Positions 58,069 to 64,000 of a stretch of 64,000 nucleotides of DNA are shown here, piece by piece; the stretch's first letter is position 1; each line of letters starts with the position of its first letter. The translations under genes were made by a program, and so were the position numbers. The stretch is taken from the NCBI RefSeq assembly GCF_026914265.1, contig NC_069132.1, positions 30,126,932 to 30,190,931 of the forward strand, given 5' to 3'. A model generated the notes under the pieces. The model did not search any database, was not told the DNA's origin, and was given only the letters and a program-made list of their open reading frames with translations. The DNA comes from Mya arenaria. Lineage: Eukaryota > Mollusca > Bivalvia > Myida > Myidae.

Positions 58069-60597
58069 CTAGTCATATACTCCTGGATATTTCTTTTTCA
58101 TCGTTGCTACGAATTCTGTAAAAGAAGAAACAAAAATCAGTTCAACGGGAGTTTTTAAACATATCAAACACAACTTGACCAACAGTCGAATCCCGTAGGA
58201 TAAACTCGCTCGATTCGATTGTATTGTTGGTTAGATTTTTTGAAAAATGGACCGATTTTTGCCTACTCCGTGTATTAAATAAGAACATTTTACTAAACTA
58301 TTCTCTTTGGCTCGAACTGTTCATGGCTCAAGTTTTGTGGTCGATCCCGGCGAGTTCGAGCCAACGGGACTCGACTGCAAGTCCCTTTAACAGTTATGGT
58401 AGGCTTCTCCTGTTCGAGGATACACATTCCGCAATGGAGATGCTCCGGAAGCACATACGCTTCATAGCCATTTCGGATGGACTGAAACTGTTTGTATACA
58501 GTTATGAAAGCACACGGCTTAAGCAGTAGTATACTTCCGTTTATCGTTAAGTCATATTCAACGACATATTCATATACCAGCAGTTATCAGTCATACTAGT
58601 ACAGTCGAACCCCTTTGGCTCGAACTCCAAGGGATCTGCGAAAAAACATCGAGCCTCGGAAAATTCGAGCCAAGCAGGATTGTTTATCATCAGTATAAAG
58701 AAAACGGTCCTTTACATCTAGCTCGAGCCAACGATGGATTCGAGGGAAGCGAGTTCGAGTCAACGGGGCTCGAGTTTATATTTGTCATGAGTCATTGTCT
58801 ACACCAAACATTCACGTTCCGTAAACACGTGACCATGATCCAAGAATTAGAGTAAATTAAGAACTTTCAAAACTTAAATATGTATATTGATAAAACTAGA
58901 AAGTGTGCATCATAGCTTTTATTTATGTTTGTCGATGACTTTATATTCTGTTAACGGCACTTTACCTTTATAGCTAACTTTGCCATCGCAATTGTCATCC
59001 GCCTCCCGAATCATGCTCTCAATTTCCGAGTCGGGAACGTTCTGTCCGGTCTCAGCTTGAAAACAAGCAGGTGTTACATGTATAAAAAATATGTAACCCA
59101 GAAAAATCGAGTATGCACATTTGCCCTGTTCCTGTCAAATATGGAAAGCATCTCTCCACTAATATGGCAATAAATCTGTCTAATAGTCTCTGTATAATGG
59201 GATGGTGCAATATGCTCGTCACAAAATATGGTTAAGCAATCACTGGACATAGTGGGTTAATGGCATTCCTTTGTAAATTAAAGTGTGTAAATATGACGGG
59301 GGTGTAATATGACGGAGTGTAATATGACGGGGGTATAATTTGACGGGCGTGTGATATGACAAAGTGTGTTAAGTGACAGGTGTGTAAATTGACCAGGTGT
59401 GTTATATGACCAGGTGTGTAATATGACAGGTGTGCAATATGTCCAGGTATGTAATATGACCAGGTGTGTAATATGATAGGTATGTTATATGACCAGGTGT
59501 GCAATATGTCAAGTGTGTTTTATGACCAGGTCTGGAATATGACCGGATGACAAGGTGTGTAATATAACAGGGTGTGTAATATGACAGAGTGTGAAATATG
59601 ACCGGGTTGGTGATGTAACCGGGTGTGTGATATGACCGGGTGTGTGATGTAACCGGGTGTGTGATATGACCGGGTGTGTGATGTGACAGAGTGTGTAATA
59701 TGACCGGGTGTGTAATAGGACCGGGTTGTAATATGACAGAGTGTGTAAAACGACCGGGTGTGTAATATGACCGAGTATGTAATATGACAGAGTATGTTAT
59801 ATGACCGGTTGTGTGATATTACCGGGTGTGAGATATGACTGGGTGTGTAATATGACCGAGTGTGTAATATGACAGGGTGTGTAATATGACCGAGTGTGTA
59901 ATATGACCCGAGTGTGTAATATGACCGAGTATGTTATATGACATGGTATGTACTATGACCGAATATATAATATGACCACCAAATGTATAATATGACCAAG
60001 TGTGTATTATGACCGAGTGGTTACAAGTGAATTGTATGACCGGGTGAGTAGTATGTTTGACTTCCGAAGATGAACTATACATATCGAAAGCCTACCTAAT
60101 GCCCGTTTCATCTCAGCGTGGGTGATACGTCCGTCACGATTCCTGTCAAACATTGCAAACATTTGTTGGAGCTCGCTCTGTTCCTCCGGACCCTCTGCCA
60201 ACTGTTCACGTGCAATAAAGTTCAAGAACTCTGCAAAGTTGATAGCTCCGTCTCCTGAAATGACGGGAGGAAAATCACTTCATTGTCTAGAGGTAGAAGG
60301 TGAGTAAAGTGTCTACACAAAAGAATATATTGATTCAAGTGTGGTTTCTTGTCAAACTCTGCATGACCCTAGTTGGAGCACTTAAAAATTCAAGAAATAT
60401 AGTGAGGTATGTTGTTCATAACTCATAAACAAATTTTGTAAGTTTTTCCTCACCATCTGTGTCAACTTCCTTTAGTACTTCGTTGACGCGGCAGCTACGC
60501 GGGTCCCGTCCGATTGAAACAAGCATATCCTTGACCTCAGGGAAGTTAAGTAACCCGTCATTGTTCTTGTCAAAGGCCGCAAATGCGTCCTTCAAGT
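58069..60597 (-). CDS. Calmodulin-like EF-hand protein, first exon not found
   Basis: Four minus-strand exons in phase: 60597-60454, 60254-60096, 59055-58966 and 58115-58069 (stop 58069-58071). Each has consensus splice sites. The protein has four canonical 12-residue EF-hand loops: DKNNDGLLNFPE, DTDGDGAINFAE, DRNRDGRITHAE and DDNCDGKVSYKE, all with Asp at position 1, Gly at 6 and Glu at 12. Between EF2 and EF3 comes FLNFIAREQLAEGPEEQSEL; the end is FVATMKKKYPGVYD. This is the calmodulin/troponin C fold, a cytosolic Ca2+ sensor, but it is clearly diverged from calmodulin. The first visible exon begins within EF1's leading helix (LKDAFAAFDKNND), so only the start exon is missing; it lies above 60597, in or beyond the minisatellites. 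Introns contain MITEs and minisatellites. Confidence 0.88.
58183..58377. mobile_element. pogo/Tigger-like MITE, copy 1
   Basis: Left CAGTCGAATCCCGTAGG and right CGAGTTCGAGCCAACGGGAC TCGACTG are inverse ends (CAGTCGA.TCCCGT). The element is short and non-coding and lies in the last intron of the calmodulin-like gene. CAGT-type termini suggest pogo/Tigger; no clear TA duplication. Confidence 0.55.
58602..58776. mobile_element. pogo/Tigger-like MITE, copy 2
   Basis: Left end CAGTCGAACCCCTTTGGCTC GAACTCC after a TA; right end GCGAGTTCGAGTCAACGGGG CTCGAG. Its ends match copy 1. Interior includes ATCGAGCCTCGGAAAATTCG and GCTCGAGCCAACGATGGATT. Confidence 0.6.
59290..60050. repeat. ~17-bp minisatellite in an intron of the calmodulin-like gene
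   Basis: Degenerate copies of TGTGTAATATGACCGGG with gradual variants (AGAGTGTG, CAGGTGTG, GATGTAACC) over about 760 bp. His/Thr/Tyr-rich minus-strand frames are translations of the repeat. Confidence 0.92.
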
Positions 60598-60819
60598 CTA
60601 AAATATAGAGATAGATCCAAAAACGTATCTTAAACGAGATACATTTTAAGGTTTGCCCCAGATGACTTCTGAACAGACCAAAAGAAAATGTGGATTGATT
60701 ACCTTATTCCCTTAAAGAAGAGTAACTTTGGGTAACAGTCTTGGGCGAATATTCCCTTTTAAGGGAAAAACTGACTATAGTTCCCAAATTATTGAGAAAG
60801 AGAGAGAGTCATATGCCAG

Positions 60820-61810
60820 TATTAAATGTAACTGCACAAGGAGATAACTGAATTATTGAATACAACTTCATATGTCAAGGGTGATAACTCAAATAAAGTC
60901 AAATCCGCAATGATTAAAAACAACTGAATATGGTAAGGGTGATAACTCAATTAAAGTTATATCCGCGAGGATTAAATACAACTGAATATGGTAAGGGTGA
61001 TAACTCAATTAAAGTTATATCCGCGAGGATTAAATACAACTGAATATGGTAAGGGTGATAACTCAATTAAAGTCATATCCGCATGGATTAAAAACAACTG
61101 AATATGGTAAGGGTGATAACTCAATTAAAGTCATATCCGCAAGGATTAAAAACAACTGAATATGGTAAGGGTGATAACTCAATTAAAGTCATATCCGCAT
61201 GGATTAAAAACAACTGAATATGGTAAGGGTGATAACTCAATTAAAGTTCTATCCGCAAGGATTAAATACAACTGAATATGGTAAGGGTGATAACTCAACT
61301 AAAGTCATATCCGCAAGGATTAAAAACAACTGAATATGGTAAGGGTGATAACTCAATTAAAGTTATATCCGCAAGGATTAAATACAACTGCATATGACAG
61401 GGTGATAATCATTTCAAGTAATATCCGCAATGATTTCAGAGTGATAACACAATTAAAGTAATATCCGCAAAGATTTAAAACAACTGAATATGGTAAGGGT
61501 GATAACTCAATTAAAGTTATATCCGCAAGGATTAAATACAACTGCATATGACAGGGTGATAATCATTTCAAGTAATATCCGCAATGATTTCAGAGTGATA
61601 ACACAATTAAAGTAATATCCGCAAAGATTTAAAACAACTGAATATGGTAAGGGTGATAACTCAATTAAAGTTATATCAACAAGGAATAAATACAACTGCA
61701 TATGGCAAGGGAGATAACGCAATTAAAGTAATATCCGCAAGGATTAAATACAACTACATATGACAAGGGCGGCAACTCAATTAAAGTCATCTCTGCAAGG
61801 AATAAAAACA
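60820..61810. repeat. 58-bp minisatellite, ~16 copies
   Basis: Unit AACTGAATATGGTAAGGGTG then ATAACTCAATTAAAGTTATA and TCCGCAAGGATTAAATAC, very regular from about 60920 to 61380 (58-bp spacing). Segment 61384-61510 recurs at about 61538-61660. Upstream of the visible calmodulin-like exons. Confidence 0.93.
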
Positions 61811-64000
61811 ATTTCATTTGTCAAGGGTAATAAGTCAAGTATTGTCATATCTGCAAGGGTTAAATACAACTGCCTATGTCAAGGGAAATGACTGAATTGT
61901 TGCTATATTACAACAGTCTATGTCAAGGGAGATGACTGAATTATTGCTAAATCATAAGTGCCAATGTCAAGGGAGATGACTGATTTATTGCTATATTACA
62001 ACTGCCTATGTCAAGGGAAATGACTGAATTATTGCTATATTGCAACTGCCTATGTCAAGGGGGATGACTGAATTATTGCTTTATTACAACTGTCCAAGTC
62101 AAGGGTCTTGACTGAATTATTAAATACAACTGTCTATGTCACGGGAAATGACTGAAATATTGCTATATTACAACTGCCTACGTCAAGGGAGATGACTGAA
62201 TTATTGCTATATTACAACTGTCCAAGTCAAGGGTCTTGACTGAATTATTAAATACAACTTTATATGTCAAGGGAGATGACTGAATTATTGCTATATTACA
62301 ACTGTCTGTGTAAAGGGAGATGACTGAATTATTGCTATATTACAACTGTCTGTGTCAAGGGAGAAGACTGAATTATTGCTATATTACAACTGTCTGTGTC
62401 AAGGGAGAAGACTGAATTATTGCTATATTACAACTGTCTGTGTCAAGGGAGAAGACTGAATTATTGCTATATTACAACTGTCTGTGTCAAGGGAGAAGAC
62501 TGAATTATTGCTATATTACAACTGTCTGTGTCAAGGGAGAAGACTGAATTATTGCTATATTACAACTGTCTGTGTCAAGGGAGATGACTGAATTATTGCT
62601 ATATTACAACTGTCTGTGTCAAGGGAGAAGACTGAATTATTGCTATATTACAACTGTTTGTGTCAAGGGAGATGACTGAATTATTGCTATATTACAACTG
62701 TTTGTGTCAAGGGAGATGACTGAATTATTGCTATATTACAACTGTTTGTGTCAAGGGAGATGACTGAATTATTGCTATATTACAACTGTTTGTGTCAAGG
62801 GAGATGACTGAATTATTGCTATATTACAACTGTTTGTGTCAAGGGAGATGACTGAATTATTGCTATATTACAACCGTCCAAGTCAAGGGTCTTGACTGAA
62901 TTATTAAATACAACTTCATAGGTCAAGGGATATGACTGAATTATTGTTATATTACAACTGTTTGTGTCAAGGGAGATGACTGAAATATTGCTATATTACA
63001 ACTGTTTGTGTCAAGGGATATGACTAAAATATTGCTATATTACAACTGTTTGTGTCAAGGGATATGACTGAATTATTGCTATATTACAACTGTTTGTGTC
63101 AAGGGAGATGACTGAAATATTGCTATATTACAACTGTTTGTGTCAAGGGATATGACTGAATTATTGTTATATTACAACTGTTTGTGTCAAGGGAGATGAC
63201 TGAATTATTGTTATATTACAACTGTTTGTGTCAAGGGAGATGACTGAAATATTGCTATATTACAACTGTTTGTGTCAAGGGAGATGACTGAATTATTGCT
63301 ATATTACAACTGTCCAAGTCAAGGGTCTTGACTGAATTATTAAATACAACTACATATGTCAAGGGAGAAGACTGAATTATTGCTATATTACAACTGTTTG
63401 TGTCAAGGGAGATCACTGAATTATTGCTATATTACAACTGTCCAAGTCAAGGGTCTTGACTGAATTATTAAATACAACTACATATGTCAAGGGATATGAC
63501 TGAATTACAGCTGTCTATGTAAAGGAAGATGACTGAAATTTTATATACATCTGTCTATGTCAAAGAAGATGGTTAAAATCTTGCTATTTAAGAACTGTTT
63601 GTGTCAAGGGAGATGACTGAATTATTGCTATATTACAACTGTTTGTGTCAAGGGAGATGACTGAATTATTGCTTTATTACAGCTGTCTATGTCAAGGGAG
63701 ATGACTGAATTATTGCTTTATTACAGCTGTCTATGTCAAGGGAGATGACTGAATTATTGCTTTATTACAACTGTCTATGTCAAGGGAGATGACTGAATTA
63801 TTGCTTTATTACAGCTGTCTATGTCAAGGGAGATGATTGAATTATTGCTTTATTACAGCTGTCTATGTCAAGGGAGATGACTGAATTATTGCTTTATTAC
63901 AGCTGTCTATGTCAAGGGAGATGACTGAATTATTGCTTTATTACAGCTGTCTATGTCAAGGGAGATGACTGAATTATTGCTTTATTACAGCTGTCTATGT
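61811..64000. repeat. 44-bp minisatellite, runs off the window end
   Basis: Unit CTGTTTGTGTCAAGGGAGAT then GACTGAATTATTGCTATATT ACAA, about 49 copies. Local sub-blocks: TGTCTGTG with GAGAAG (62330-62640), TTTGTG with GAGATG (62655-63300), and CTATG with CTTTATTACAG (63660-64000). A longer variant containing GTCCAAGTCAAGGGTCTTGA recurs near 62094, 62220, 62876, 63312 and 63440. It shares its core (AAGGGAGATRACTSAATTA) with the 58-bp array. The array continues past the window. Confidence 0.95.

Noticed and set aside
1-64000. LTR retrotransposons, retroviral or Polinton-like elements
   Set aside because: Looked for long direct terminal repeats and for reverse transcriptase, integrase, capsid or envelope motifs; none seen.
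1-64000. CRISPR array
   Set aside because: Tandem repeats here are contiguous units without unique spacers and sit in an intron-rich animal genome.

Overview
The window is AT-rich, intron-rich animal DNA dominated by tandem and dispersed repeats. The repeats (TGACCTTGA-bearing dispersed repeats, the CCCTCGAAGAAGAGGGG repeat head, AAGGGAGATAACTC-type minisatellites, short hairpin MITEs) are of the kind seen throughout bivalve genomes, so a bivalve mollusc is the best guess; a dreissenid or other heterodont is possible but unproven. I saw no prokaryotic genes, CRISPR arrays, rRNA genes or intact tRNAs, and no LTR, retroviral or Polinton-like element.

Layout. 0-1.3 kb: two or three phase-compatible plus-strand exons of an unidentified gene. 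1.4-3.3 kb: a ~155-bp tandem repeat interrupted by a 741-bp hAT deletion derivative with TIRs and a 5-bp target duplication. 4.0-15.4 kb: a ~10.7-kb array of a ~215-bp satellite with higher-order structure, flanked by two diverged copies of a coding-like segment. 16.5-22.5 kb: six plus-strand exons with good splice sites but interrupted reading frames (a decayed, unidentified gene), with a small mariner remnant in one intron. 23-26.8 kb: dispersed repeats and an element bracketed by oriented copies of GTACCGGGGATAG around a lone zinc-finger-like ORF. 27.3-28.7 kb: a foldback repeat and a minus-strand IFI6/IFI27 (ISG12)-like gene. 29-34.5 kb: MITEs, a tetranucleotide tract, a possible CpG/CCAAT first exon and dispersed repeats.

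35.2-55.0 kb holds the most interesting genes: three paralogous three-exon genes (A minus strand, B and C plus strand) for secreted-then-anchored type I membrane proteins of about 410, 442-446 and 416 residues. Exon 1 encodes a signal peptide and a mostly helical ectodomain, exon 2 is exactly 124 bp in all three, and exon 3 encodes a transmembrane helix and a short tail. I do not recognise the family. A and B are head to head; B and C are in tandem, separated by a 4-kb 31-bp minisatellite that contains an 863-bp duplication.

55.2-64 kb: a 34-bp minisatellite, a near-perfect hairpin, and the 3' part of a minus-strand calmodulin-like gene (four canonical EF-hands over four exons; first exon not found) whose introns contain pogo-like MITEs and 17-, 58- and 44-bp minisatellites. 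The three-paralog family plus the nearby IFI27-like gene might be a small defence-related neighbourhood, but that is inference from position only.
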